Positions 9,288 to 21,122 of a DNA stretch of 31,529 nt are shown piece by piece. The stretch is taken from positions 40,046-71,574 of the forward strand of contig VHZZ01000104.1 in NCBI GenBank assembly GCA_009801015.1, in the 5' to 3' direction. The position numbers were made by a program, and so were the translations under genes. A model generated the notes under the pieces. The model was given only the letters and a program-made list of their open reading frames with translations. It was not told where the DNA came from and ran no database searches. Source of the DNA: Silene noctiflora (lineage: Eukaryota; Streptophyta; Magnoliopsida; Caryophyllales; Caryophyllaceae). Each line of letters starts with the position of its first letter. Position 1 is the stretch's first letter.

Positions 9288-11500
9288 AAAAAGCCAGAAA
9301 GAACAGGGCCTAAATGAGAAGATTTTGACGAGGCTCCTAAAATGTCTTAAACAACACAACTTCTCGAGTTCTCGTTTATAAATTGTAACGCAGCATAAAA
9401 CAATATTATAAAATGGTCGCGTTTCTCCTGTCACAATTTGTAATCCGTCATAACTCATAAGGGAGGCCAGCCACCCGCTTAAACAAAGGTCCAAACATTG
9501 AAAGTGGACTTTACATGAAATGATGGAGGTGCCACAAAGCTTTATCATCCCAAAACTTTAGGTTACATCAAATAAAATGGTCCATGGTTTAGTTGCATAA
9601 TAATTTAGATAAATGAGCAAGTAATAATAGTGACCATGCTTACATTATAAAAGTAAAGTAGCTTAAGGGATGGCCTCAACTTATTCTATCCACCACCTTG
9701 TACCAAATTAAAGAAGATATATTATTTATGAAAAGTTGAAGACATACACTAGATTCACCATAATAGAATGTATCCTATGTACTTTTTAAAGGGTATTGAT
9801 TGATAAAACAATGTTATCATTCATAGCTAGTTTATTACATGTAAATTAAGTGTAAGTGTGTACCCTAAGATATATAAGTAAAAAAAAAAAAAAAATTATG
9901 TTCACGATGTTACGGATAAATATTTGAAAAATATGTATGTTTTAAATAAAAATTTAAAACATAATATATAGTATAGAAAATATAATCACGAGTGTTATAC
10001 AAATCAAAATACCATACACTCTAGCGTAACAATATCTACAATATGATCAATCAATCATGATCACATTTGCTCTCTCTGTCTCAGCTACGAGTAGTAATTT
10101 AATAAAAGACAAAATAGTTATTGAGATGACGAGAATAATCCTTTTAGTTATTACTTTTTTAGTTTATTTTTTATTTATATTTATATATCATTAAAAACAG
10201 TGGTCTAGCTAGGTTGCTAGCAGAGGCCCTCGCACCCCCTCTGACAGATGAAATTTTCAAACTTTTTAGTTAAAATTTTCAATTTTTTTCGAGTTTACAC
10301 AGATTAAAAAGTCTACATCGTAAAACTATCATTATCGCAGAAAATAAGATATTGATATTTTACCAAATAAATGAAGTATAACTGTATAAGTACATAACCC
10401 ATTAATAATTATGAGAACCCAAAACTAGTAAATGAGGATAGAGCCAAATGAAGGCAGTGGACCAAATAAGTTAGGGTGGGTCATTGCACGAGTAACATTC
10501 TTGTTCATAGAAACAAGTCAGGTGCCCTTTAATCCTCCAAACCCAAATATGGTCCTTAAGGACTTTTATGGGTTTATTTATAGGACCAACTTTTGCGTCT
10601 AATTTCACAATTCTCAAACACTACCATGTAAATTTGATTTGGATCAGCTTCGGGTCGAGTCACGGCCTGGGTTACTTTCGGGTTTGTAAGAATTCGGGCT
10701 GGGTAGGGTCGTTTAGGATTCTAGTCATTTTCGGGCTATTGTTATCGGTTTTTCAAGGATGATGATCAATATGCAATAATAAACATTCGGTTGGGGTCAC
10801 ATTGATTCGTGTCAATTTGGGTTACAGGTTATTCGGGTTGGTCATTCGGGGCAGGTTAATTTTGACAAGTCTAATCAATCTCTTGCTTTTTCGTCTGCAT
10901 GGTCATATACTCATCAAACTTAAATTTAAACTAAATCGTCCAGCTGACCCAACAACCGGACCCATCAAAGGTTTAAGGTTTAAGGTTTAACACCCTAAAA
11001 AGATGCAAAGGAGGAGCTACATAGTACTATACTACTATGGGGGGTAGCACTCGTTACCCCGAATCCCAAAAAAAATAGTTGAAATTATTGATTTCTTTTA
11101 CATGAAAATTTATTAAAAAAAATGCGATCTTAGCAAAGGTACTAAACTATTAGAATAAATTTTGCTATCCCAAAATATCGTTGTTGGCTACACCCCTAGA
11201 AACACGTAAATCCTAGCCGACTAAAATCCGCAGTAGGGACAAAAAGTACATGCATACGGACCAAACATGGTTACATGGGTTGGCAAGTGTTAGCTATCAA
11301 CATCTTTGGTAGCGGCTGTGTCATGAGTCCCTACAAATATATGCACTAGATTTAGGACAACTGATTAGTTCGTACGTCTACATAACCAGACTATATGAAA
11401 CGGACTCTTAAGAGACTTACTCGACTTAGATTATTACGTCTACAGTTCTATAATATGAATAGTTCGGGTCATTAGAAGTGGTATACATATAATATGCTTA
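9288..11500. other. Repeat-rich intergenic region
   Basis: No gene is supported. The stretch at 10200-10330 (GCAGAGGCCCTCGCACCCCC... then AAATTTTC repeats) and that at 11035-11215 (GGGGGTAGCACTCGTTACCCC... GGCTACACCCCTA) look like decayed transposon edges. A second GGGTCG/CGGGTT-rich segment lies at 10640-10870. Short GGTTTAA heptamers occur at 10970-10990. Open frames in the region lack homology or codon structure that I recognise. Confidence 0.5.
10970..10990 (+). repeat. Three GGTTTAA heptamers, telomere-like variant
   Basis: Three perfect tandem heptamers differ by one base from the plant telomere unit GGGTTTA. The array is too short to be more than an interstitial or chance repeat. Confidence 0.6.
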
Positions 11501-11977
11501 TAATGTCATGAGAATGACGCTCAAGTAACTATATCCTAAGTTCGGATTCCGACAACCTCCAATCTGTCTTTGCGATTCCTGTTCTATCAAACAGTGTGCA
11601 AAAATGCAGCTCCCAAAATTTCAGGCGAACAGTGACTACCAGGTGTTTGAACAACAAAAAGATATAGCATTAAAGCTAGCAACAATTCGAGCCGTGGAAA
11701 ATTGGCTTCTACATATGTAGAACTTGCACAAGAATTTCGACACTAATTCTACACAAGTACCGTTAAGTCACAGGATTTGCACATATGGACACGAGTCAGC
11801 CTCGAGATAAGATGATTGAGCAATCACCGAGATGAGACGTTTTTCGACAAACAAGTGAGCATCGATGCAACTAACCCAATCTTCCTCGCTAGGCAGCTGT
11901 ACAGCCCTTCTCGTGTTTCGTTGGAAGCAGTGTCCGGGCACTTGCTTTAAAACTGTTGGAACTCAAATCATCACTAA
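11501..11977 (-). other. Probable 3' UTR and downstream flank of the homeodomain gene
   Basis: Sequence immediately after the TGA at 11980-11978 on the minus strand. There is no further coding frame in register. The extent of the UTR cannot be fixed from sequence alone. Confidence 0.4.
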
Positions 11978-14900
11978 TCACAATCCTTGGTCCATAGATG
12001 AGCTTGTTTCTGCGGTTTCATCCTCACTGAAACTCGAAGGCATTTCTGTTGGCCTGTTAGAAATATGACACGTACAGGTTAATGTTAAGCATTAAAAAAA
12101 TTACTACATATATCCCCCAATAGTATATACTAATTGCATTTATTGCAAATTCATATCAATCGACAGAATTATACAAAGTCGAATGTCAGTGGAGTTAACC
12201 ATTTAGTCAATACACTACATTCAATCCTATTTCTTCTCGACTAAATGAAATTCCTACGAATCCAATGAAGAAAGTGAAGAAAATAACATAGTATAGTCCG
12301 ACTCAGGAGGGTATCCAGAAAATCTTATTCATAAAATCAGTAGCAGTAATGGTAAATTGGTAAAACATAAGGGGTATCTTGCTACTTCCTAATCGTAACA
12401 CATGAAATCTATAAGTAGAAAGCTCAGATAAACACATGAGCACTTATTAGATAAACAAAAAATTGGTCAGGGGTTAATCCTACTAAATCAAAGGTCTCAA
12501 GATGGAGGAGCAATGTTAAAACACACGAGAAAGAGCTTTGTCGCAATTGTCTTACCCGGGTCAAATCCATTTCAAACCAGATGATGGGAAAAAAGCCAAT
12601 AAGTAGAAAAGTCGATAATAATAAAGTTGCCATATTGACAAAAAAAAAAGCAGAACAGTAATAGGTCGATGCCCTAAGAAAGCAACAAAATATTGACAAG
12701 TTCTTTCCACCAAGAAATGGCAGCAAACCAGCAGACGGTAACACCAGATCTTCATAAATAACGGTGTCTAATCACTAAACTACTACTTAGCTAGAAAGAC
12801 TGTTCCCACTATGAGCAAAAGTAAATCTGAGAGTAAACCAAAGCAAACTTTTCTGAGAGAAATAACTCTATATTCAAATATTTTAAGCTTGTATTATAAC
12901 AAGCGAATCCTTAAGCCTCAAGAGCTCATCCAAATGGTGGGGTAGAAAGGGTCAGATGGAGTATAACATAGATAGGCTGTTTTTGGATGACCAATGATCC
13001 ATCAGAGATTACATCGAACGACTACTACTTCATAATAATAAGAAATGCAGTCCATTCAGTGGACCATTTTGCTTTATTCCATCATAACCTAGAACAAAAG
13101 AATAACGAGTCTTTTGAGCCTGTATTGCCATCACAAAACAAATATTAAGTATAAACTAGCTAACTCTATCATTATAAGATCTAACACTTCAACTTAGACT
13201 TAAGTTGTAAGATCTAACACGTTATTTTGGCTTACCCTTTCATCTGTTTTGACCACAGCACTGGATCTTGCGATGATGTGCTAATGGCATAATCTTCCTC
13301 CAGACCCTCCTCTCTCCCTCTCTTGTTAGCCTGAAGACACAAGATAACACAAATATTAGCGCTAAAAAATCATCCCTGGAAAAGAATATATTGCTTAAAT
13401 ATAGGGGAATAGACAGACTCTGAGCTCATTCGTTGGCCGCATCTTCAATTTGACTAGATCGTTATGCTCACTCGTCTGTCTTCTCCCAACATCGACCTCT
13501 TCATCCTGCGATTTAAAAGAAATGTGATCTACATTCACAAACAAATTATTTATGCAAACAAAATGTAATGAGAAAAAAATGGATGTTATAAGACCCAAGT
13601 TTATTACCCTGTTAAATGGTGGCAGTCTATCCTCTTTATACATGAGATCGTTGTGCCTATCAGCCAAAGCAGCAGGCCTGGAGAATAACTGTTCCTTTTG
13701 ACGAACAACCTTAGGAACCACGCTACCATAAATAGGCAAGGTGTTCTTCGGGTTTCTAACAACTTTTCCACCATACGACTGAAGAGGGTGATCCAACCGC
13801 GAATCAGATCTTATGCGCGCCAAATCATTCTTACACCCTTCACCGAGATTTCTACTGCTACTATAGTCTGAATTGTCACGGGCGGGGCGAGAGTCGATAC
13901 CAAAACAGGACTTCGGATCAGGAAAAGTGCGGTACTGGTTCGGAAAAGGGAACTTTTGTTTAGGTTGATGGAAAGAGAAATTGTTTGGGTCTGACTTATG
14001 CAAGTACATGTTTGCTGGAGCTTCATGCTGCTTCTCATTCCTCATCTGTCAATCAAATATAACATTTTGAAAAATGCTGACGACATTTTTTTCTGTCAAG
14101 TGGCTAGCTATATGTACTTAGTTCAGTGAGGCACAATGCAGATCACTTCTATCTCTTCAGCCAGAAGGTCTCAAATTTATATTTTCCATTTTACTTTGGT
14201 GGTTAAACCCTTTGCACTTGGAGCATTAATTCCTTCAATTATACGTAGATATACAAATGTAAAATTTGTCTAGATTGATTTATCAAAGCAACAAATTTTA
14301 CGTTGTAACTTAACAGGTTATGTTCTTGAAAATTATTATTGAAGTTGTTAACTATTAGTAACAACAATCAAAGTATTTTGTCTGTCTCAGATCAACATTG
14401 GCATTGTAGATTGTATGTGATTATGAAAAAAGAGAACCCTCCTGCGGAAACGCCAATACTATGAACACATTATACGGAGTATATATCAATTTTAAGATTG
14501 TAGAATCTAACTCTTCCATGAAAGCTCTGAATGTATAATGAACATTTACATGCTAAGTCTAGGATGTAGACGTGTAGCAAACTCGGTTTTTCACGAAAAG
14601 AAATTTGAAATAGAAAAATAAAGAGGTCATATTAACAAATAACAACTACACTTACCGTGCTAAGTCTAGGATGTTTATGACTTCCAGCTCCAGATATGTC
14701 ATGTTCGGGAACTCCATAAAAATCTGAAGAACAAAGAAGAGAAACAAACACCATTGAGTTGGGATTTACAGATTCACATGGCAGCTACTACTAAGACCAA
14801 AAACACATTAAACTTAGAAATTATATACTATAAATCACGCACAAAACCAGCCAATAATAGTTTCAGTGAATCTTGTATGAGACAATCTCACATGTTAGAC

Positions 14901-17710
14901 CAACCCACATATTTATGCATTCCTCGTTTAATTTCACGGTGAATGGGTTGATCTCACACTCTCACGTGTAAGACAGTAGTACAAGTTCTTGCGTGATAGG
15001 TCAATAGGTCCTGTATGAAACCTCGATATTTATGAAAAGGTTTCACTTTTGAAACCACCAAATATTTGTGGAAAGAAGCTACCCCTAGCTAATGAAGCCA
15101 ACTCTGATCCCATTCTATTCAGATTAAACAACTACCTAATGCTTCATAATGTCTACCAATTTATACGGGGTATGTTACTTCTTTTCCCATGATTTAATGA
15201 CATCCAATGTACCAAGTTACCTCAAGTTCGATGCACAATAAGCTATACACTTTACATTCTTATTTCGCAAAAGCAAAATGAAGATCATTCTGCATCCTCT
15301 CGTTCTCTCAATAACAACGTTTTTGGGTCAATGAAAGCTGGGATGAAATCAATTGAGAGAAATGTACTTACCCTCATTAATGTTCCTGCTCAGTGATTCA
15401 AAAGCTTCTGGAGGAAGCGGGTCAAACTCAATTCCAAGTGATGGTCCATCCTCCCTATAATGCCTACCTAGTTGCCTTTTCACAGCGGTTATAGCTGCAT
15501 TTTCCGTTAGACCCTTGATTTTTAAGTAGCCTGATGGACCCACACGTCCCTTGCTAGGTTGAATAAATCCATTTGAAGCACGAAACTCCGTAGTTTCCAC
15601 AGGCAAACTACGGCTGGTCTGAGGATAAAAGCTCTCTTGTAGAGCCGAGTTACTTTCTGAAGAAGTATCATCCATCTCATTTCCATCACCAAGACTCCCT
15701 TGCTGATAGTTAAGTTCTTCATCTGGAACATTCTCATGATGATATTGCCAACTTTCAACCTCCCTAACATCAGCCCTCTTATGGTCTGCTTGCCTGGTGC
15801 TACTGCATGAGTCCTGCTTCAATCCACTGGCACGATCTTGTATAACACCGCTAGATAAATCTGGTCTTTGAGGTGCTTGTGAGTGTTGTGACTCCTCTTC
15901 TAACAACGCTCTCTTATCCTTCAATCTCCGGTGGCAAAACCACCCGGAAACCTGCTTGTCTGTCAAATTTAGCTTAACTGCTATCTCTGCCTTCATGGAC
16001 TCAGTTGGGTATTTGTGTTCTGCAATACAATCCAAATTACATAAAACACTAAAAACAGGGTACCAGTCTAAGTGTCCAGCAAGACTATTTTATGCAATTT
16101 CTCATGTTTTGGGTTAAAATGAGGTCTCAAAAGTGTAAAACGGGACCTTGGGTACTCAAGATCATATGAAGATTCAGACCAACTTAACCTAAAATACATG
16201 GACAACATGATATTGAAACATTGTCAACTATGCACAAAATGGAGACAGAGAAACATAGCTCATCAGAACATGCAAAAAAGGGAACAAGTGGTCACCATTA
16301 TAAAAATTCTCCAAGCCCTGGAGCTGCTCCGGAGATTTAAATTGTCTACCAGCCTTGTTCTTCTCAGGGGCGGCTTTATTTTCTTCACATTGTACTTCCC
16401 TTGATTCTGAAACACCGGAAAATATGACAAATAGTGTCAAAGGTTATGAAAAAAACACCACCTCAAACTTTCGTCAGTATAGATCATGGTATTAAATCAA
16501 GACCTTGACTCCGAGAAAACTTGGTAAATGTTTTAGCAATCACCACAACAGGTGATATATCGACCATGACCAAAACTGAGATTTACTATTGTATAGTTCT
16601 CTTCGCAACAAGTATAATATATGAGGTCATTCAAGTTTCAGGGGTTTGCAAGCCTAACAATCTAAAGCACAATGCAGAAAGAGCCATCAGCAGACCATAT
16701 TTCACACAGATTAGAAAGTTCATTACAATTGCAATCTATTATAATGATCTTCTCCACATAAACTCTCAACTTCAACACTCTGGGCTGTAGTCAAGTAGCT
16801 GAATTCAAACGAACTTATGATTATGAATCAAACTCACTAAGCAATTTGCGCTTCTCATATAGGAAAGTGGCAGTCTAACAACACAATTTTCATTAAGGAT
16901 CATCCGAAATAGCCTACTTGTCTTGAACACAAAAGCCCAATTGCATACATCTAACTTCTTTTTGCCCCGCCATAGGCACTACTGCACTACCTCGTCTTTG
17001 AAACAATAGGGTATTATTGTGCATGTGCTAGTAGTCTCAAATTTCATTATGATTCAATTTCCCTAGTTGAAAACAACATAGCCTCCCTCGTAGACGAGAT
17101 AAGAGGGATACGATGAATCGCGAAACAATTACTCTTCAACATGTAGACAAGATGTTTACCCGGGTTACAAAGGCTACTTCAACAAAATATCGCGAAACGA
17201 TTAATCTTCAACATGTAGCTATTTTACCATGATGCACCAGAATGCTAATCCATGCCCAATAAAACAGCAATTTACCACAATACAAGATGACAATCTCAAC
17301 TCATATGAAATCGGGTAAAGCATAGTTACAATACTAAAAAAACCATCAAAATTACATACCTAACTAACAATATGATCCAAATATAACTCCAAAATCGCAA
17401 AATTAAACTAAAAAAACACATACCCACATAATAATTATGCATTTCCTACAAAATTAAAGCATAATAATACAATATGCCTTATCCAAATCAGAAATCGCTC
17501 TTCTAATCAAAAACAAAATGATGCAAGCATGCAACATATTGTAACAAATCCAACTAAAATAACATCTGCATAATTATAATAACAAATTCAACATAAATTG
17601 TAACAAATTCAACATAAATTGTAACAAATTCAACATATTGTAACAAATTCAACTAAGAAAAACCAAAACCAAAAAACTTTGATTGAAACAAGATCTGTAA
17701 TACCTTCCAT
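11978..17710 (-). CDS. RLT-like homeodomain protein (no DDT domain), complete, eight coding exons
   Basis: Exons in transcript order are 17710-17704, 16406-16296, 16019-15372, 14723-14656, 14045-13608, 13505-13419, 13330-13236 and 12053-11978 (TGA at 11980-11978). They join in frame to about 509 residues. The homeodomain spans residues 17-77 (KAGRQFKSPEQLQGLENFYN, then helix 3 QVSGWFCHRRLKDKR with the diagnostic WF..RR). At 224-248 comes GRHYREDGP-LGIEFDPLPPEAF, a motif shared with RINGLET homeodomain proteins, which pair with ISWI remodellers. The DDT and WHIM parts of RLTs are absent. Length and order match Arabidopsis At4g03250-type proteins (about 507 residues, recalled, not searched). 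The tail is Ser/Glu-rich (MPSSFSEDETAETSSS). All introns are GT-AG. Exon 1 supplies only ATGGAAG. The least certain junction is the donor of exon 6 (GTCTGT). A nuclear DNA-binding role is inferred from the homeodomain; targets are unknown. Confidence 0.9.
14868..15000. mobile_element. Possible small MITE in homeodomain-gene intron 3
   Basis: The left arm CTTGTATGAGACAATCTCAC...AGACCAACCCA is imperfectly inverted against the right arm GGGTTGATCTCAC...GTAAGACAGTAGTACAAG. The core AACCCA/TGGGTT with TCTCAC/GTAAGAC arms gives a fold-back of about 130 bp. The arms are degraded and no clean target-site duplication is seen, so the family is not assigned. Confidence 0.45.
17580..17653. repeat. 21-bp minisatellite in homeodomain-gene intron 1
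   Basis: TAACAAATTCAACATAAATTG is repeated twice exactly (17580-17600, 17601-17621), followed by a 19-bp variant (17622-17640) and a partial copy (17641-17653). A related GTAACAAATC lies at 17541. Confidence 0.9.
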
Positions 17711-18100
17711 AACATAAACCAGATTATGATTAATTGATTATCCCTTCAAGATCTTTAATGGGTCAAATTAAATCTGGGTTTTACTTCAAATCAACAATTT
17801 CATATCAAAAAAGAGAGAAAACCCAAAAGAGAAGAAACAAAAATGGATACAATTTTCTGGGTATTTTTCCCCATAAAATTTTGTGTGATTAAAATTGCAG
17901 TTTTAACTATAATCTCTCTTTTTGCAGCTTTTGAGTTTAAAATATTGATTGAAATTGAAAAATGAAATCAATAAAAATAATATAATCTCAAATTTAAGGA
18001 GTTTAATTAATGAATGAATTAATCAGGATTAAGGTAAGTATAGAAATGAAGAAATGATTTGTGGAGTAGGAAGAATGAAGTCATGACGAAGAAAGTAAAA
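17711..18100 (-). promoter_or_regulatory. Probable 5' leader and promoter of the homeodomain gene
   Basis: On the minus strand, the DNA before the ATG at 17710 is AT-rich with pyrimidine stretches (TTTTCTCTCTTTTTT around 17805-17820), as in plant 5' leaders. No unambiguous TATA box or transcription start can be assigned. Confidence 0.35.
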
Positions 18101-19428
18101 CGATAAACCAAATTCAAAGATACCCGTAATTGACGTTCAACTATTATGTATTAATGTTGTTATTGTTATTATTATTATTATTATTATCAGCTTTTCATTT
18201 TCCCAGCACAGATTTTCTGTCAAATTATTCTTAGATGCAAATTGCAAATGCACGCAAAAGGTGAAAGGGTAACAAAATGGTCAAAATTATGGATTCATAG
18301 ATATATGATACACTAATTTCCTCTCCAATTTGTTTATTCTTACCAAAAATCTTTTTTTTTTTTTTAATCCGTTAACAAATTTGTTGGTTATTCATCTTGT
18401 ATCGCACTAAAAAAATACTTCATAATTCATACTAAATTTATTGGTGAATATTGGTTTTCATGGACATGATTTACTTAATTATGTACATAATTTACCATTT
18501 TACCCTTCCCATTTCAACATTCCTCTTTTTCAATTCTTCCTCCATTTCGATTTTCTCCATTTTAAATTTTAATTGCCTCCCTCCACCTCCCAATTACTTC
18601 CTATGTCATCAGCCACCGTCGTTACCACCCTTCCTCATCGGGTCCACCCTTCCGGCACCACATTTTCGCAAATATCTGAACTGCAATACTAATATCATTA
18701 AACGGCCAAGGTATGGTGAAATGTGAGGTCTATAATATATTGATGCAAGGTATGTTCCTTTGTGGGAAAGTGACTAGGTTGTCAGCAAGGTAACGAAATG
18801 CACGAAAGTCAAATTCTACAAGGTTAATATGCTATGGCATCTTCAATCGTGTAACAACAATTTTTCTCAAATGAATCCAATTGAAACCCTAATTAATTCA
18901 ATTAAATTTACTAAAAAAATATATGTAATTTTTTTGATAAAACTTAGTAATTACTTGTTCAATGAGAATTAACAATCATAATTGAAGAATTTGAGAGAAA
19001 TTTGATTAACTATTGTGTGTGTGTGTTGTGAGAGAGAGAGAGAGGGAGAGTTTGGTTACTTGGTTGGGAGGAAGGGTAATGTTTGAAAACATTATGAAAA
19101 GGATGTTCATGAATGAGTAAAAGTTGTACATGAAAGAGCAATTACGTTATTGGTTAAATGATATCAAGTGTAGGGTCGATATCTAGTTTTGGAAATTTTA
19201 AATTTTAAATTAAGATTTGATAAACGAGTTGTTCGTGACAAGAACCGTCATAGAGGTTGAGCCAATTTGTTTGGGTTCTAACTTCACAAATTGTGAGTCA
19301 CTTGCATGGAAAATGCGACTTCTTAACTAATCCACAATGATCCTAATTTAGTATGGTAGCATACCTAGCAGTACATCTTTTTCTCCAATGGAGCCAAGGG
19401 CTATGTGGACGGATTTTGAACTCAAACA
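18101..19428. other. Intergenic region with microsatellites
   Basis: It holds (TTA)n at about 18150-18186, T-runs at 18352-18365, and a GT/GA compound microsatellite at 19014-19050. A 91-codon plus-strand frame (18451-18723) is a hydrophobic and proline-rich read-through of CT-rich DNA with no recognisable family; I do not call it a gene. Nothing else is supported. Confidence 0.6.
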
Positions 19429-19525
19429 CGGTGTGATAAGGCTAAAGTCGCGTCACCTTAATCAAAATAATCCTAAAATACTACTAACAAATAGCTAGAG
19501 GTAAGTCAGGGTCGAATCCACAAGG

Positions 19526-20117
19526 NNNNNNNNNNNNNNNNNNNNNNNNNNNNNNNNNNNNNNNNNNNNNNNNNNNNNNNNNNNNNNNNNNNNNNNNNNN
19601 NNNNNNNNNNNNNNNNNNNNNNNNNNNNNNNNNNNNNNNNNNNNNNNNNNNNNNNNNNNNNNNNNNNNNNNNNNNNNNNNNNNNNNNNNNNNNNNNNNNN
19701 NNNNNNNNNNNNNNNNNNNNNNNNNNNNNNNNNNNNNNNNNNNNNNNNNNNNNNNNNNNNNNNNNNNNNNNNNNNNNNNNNNNNNNNNNNNNNNNNNNNN
19801 NNNNNNNNNNNNNNNNNNNNNNNNNNNNNNNNNNNNNNNNNNNNNNNNNNNNNNNNNNNNNNNNNNNNNNNNNNNNNNNNNNNNNNNNNNNNNNNNNNNN
19901 NNNNNNNNNNNNNNNNNNNNNNNNNNNNNNNNNNNNNNNNNNNNNNNNNNNNNNNNNNNNNNNNNNNNNNNNNNNNNNNNNNNNNNNNNNNNNNNNNNNN
20001 NNNNNNNNNNNNNNNNNNNNNNNNNNNNNNNNNNNNNNNNNNNNNNNNNNNNNNNNNNNNNNNNNNNNNNNNNNNNNNNNNNNNNNNNNNNNNNNNNNNN
20101 NNNNNNNNNNNNNNNNN
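19526..20117. other. Assembly gap of 592 N
   Basis: A run of unresolved bases inside the CGGTG-bounded LTR element. Any open frame drawn through it is meaningless. Confidence 1.
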
Positions 20118-20222
20118 TAGGGTAATTAAGATGTGTTAAACACATATGTCGAGCTTGGTATATATAGCATAAAATAAATCTAATAAGGAAAGTCTCGATG
20201 AAGTCGGACTCTTGGATAGATA

Positions 20223-20307
20223 CTCGATCGAGTCTGTGCGGGCTCGATCGAGTATGGGGTTCCTCGATCGAGTCTGTGCAGGCTCGATCGAGTACATTCT
20301 TCTCGAG
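20223..20307. repeat. Phased array of CTCGATCGAG palindromes
   Basis: The perfect 10-bp palindrome CTCGATCGAG starts at 20223, 20243, 20263 and 20283, an exact 20-bp period. A shortened CTCGAG follows at about 20302. Alternate spacers are alike (TCTGTGCGGG/TCTGTGCAGG), giving a 40-bp higher-order unit. It lies inside the CGGTG-bounded LTR element. Confidence 0.95.
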
Positions 20308-20779
20308 TCTTTCTGCAATGCGCATTGAACTTCAAACGGTCGCCATTTCTTCATTACTTGGTCAAATCAAGCGTTCTTGGTGGCGTTGGAAAGCTAAGAG
20401 GATAAGCTTTCACCTCCAACTTGAATAACTTGATTATCATTTGTAGAACTCAAGTTATGGCCCTTCAAAGTAGGCATTAGTAATCTGAGGTTCTCTTTTA
20501 CTCGCCTAGCTTCCTTACTTCTATGCTTCTTCAATTCTCTTCCTTTTCTTTCCTAGATTTTCGTGTCATTCTTCGTGTGTTCCTCCATGNCAAATCCGCG
20601 GTGCTCATTATATTCTTTTGCTCCTCAAATGCTTCATATCTGCATTAAAAACACCGAAATGCNGAAGTATCTCATTCTAGCATAAATGACATCTAAAAGA
20701 CATATTCAAGCACGAAATCCGTACAAAAGGCAGTTAAAGGGAGGCATAAATGTATATATAAATATGACTCATCACGGTG

Positions 20780-21017
20780 TATACTCCAAAAGCCACGACT
20801 AAAGAAGGGAATAAGATTACGCAATTGAGGTAATAAGGACATATAGAAAATACTACATTCCTATTAAGGTCGCTCGTAAAGATGGATATATGTGTAATCC
20901 TTGCTTTCAACAAAACATCTGTAACATGTTAGTAAAGCGTCCTAGGATTTCAGGAATTTTAGCCCTAAAGAGAACATGTAAGAGACTAATCTAAAGAAAG
21001 AAACTCATGCGAAAACA
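20780..21017 (-). other. Possible 3' UTR of the orphan exon
   Basis: Between the LTR element and the TAA at 21020-21018. On the minus strand it is AT-rich with no further frame, which fits a 3' untranslated region, but there is no direct proof of transcription. Confidence 0.3.
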
Positions 21018-21089
21018 TTACTGCGCTTTTTTACTTTCACCATCCTCTTTAGGGGCAGCTGCTAGCTTTGATTTATCGAATTTCATCAA
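21018..21089 (-). CDS. Putative terminal coding exon of an unidentified gene
   Basis: On the minus strand a very good splice acceptor (pyrimidine-rich GTCTTTCTTTTGCAG ending at 21090) is followed by 23 codons, LMKFDKSKLAAAPKEDGESKKAQ, and TAA. A Lys/Glu-rich hydrophilic tail is typical of a protein C-terminus. I do not recognise the family. FDKSKL also occurs in animal beta-thymosins, but six residues carry no weight and plants are not known to have them. Upstream exons would lie at higher coordinates, where the nested LTR block begins at 21408. Either the intron has been expanded by these insertions or the gene is broken. Reading phase at the acceptor is assumed. Confidence 0.45.
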   Translation of the reverse strand: MMKFDKSKLAAAPKEDGESKKAQ

Positions 21090-21122
21090 CTGCAAAAGAA
21101 AGACAGCAACAGGCATTAATCA

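Larger units (their letters stand above)
19434..20774. mobile_element. LTR retrotransposon-type element (solo LTR or gapped element)
   Basis: The termini are TGATAAGGCTAAAG (19434) and ATATGACTCATCA (20774), with TGAT/ATCA inverted ends. Perfect 5-bp target-site duplications CGGTG lie at 19429-19433 and 20775-20779. Inside are the phrase GTAAGTCAGGGTCGAATCC (19501-19519), the 592-N gap, and the CTCGATCGAG array. No coding domain is visible in the sequenced part. Because gap size is an assembly estimate, the missing part could be a stretch of one LTR or a whole internal region. Confidence 0.8.

Noticed and set aside
10970..10990. Interstitial telomere repeat
   Set aside because: Only three units, and GGTTTAA differs from the plant telomere GGGTTTA.
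18451..18726. 91-codon hydrophobic/proline-rich frame
   Set aside because: No recognisable family, no splice or promoter context, and pyrimidine-rich DNA gives such frames by chance.
19495..20325. 276-codon minus-strand frame
   Set aside because: Most of it is the N gap, and the rest is palindrome-array DNA.
21018..21089. Beta-thymosin homology from FDKSKL
   Set aside because: Six shared residues are too few, and beta-thymosins are not known from plants.
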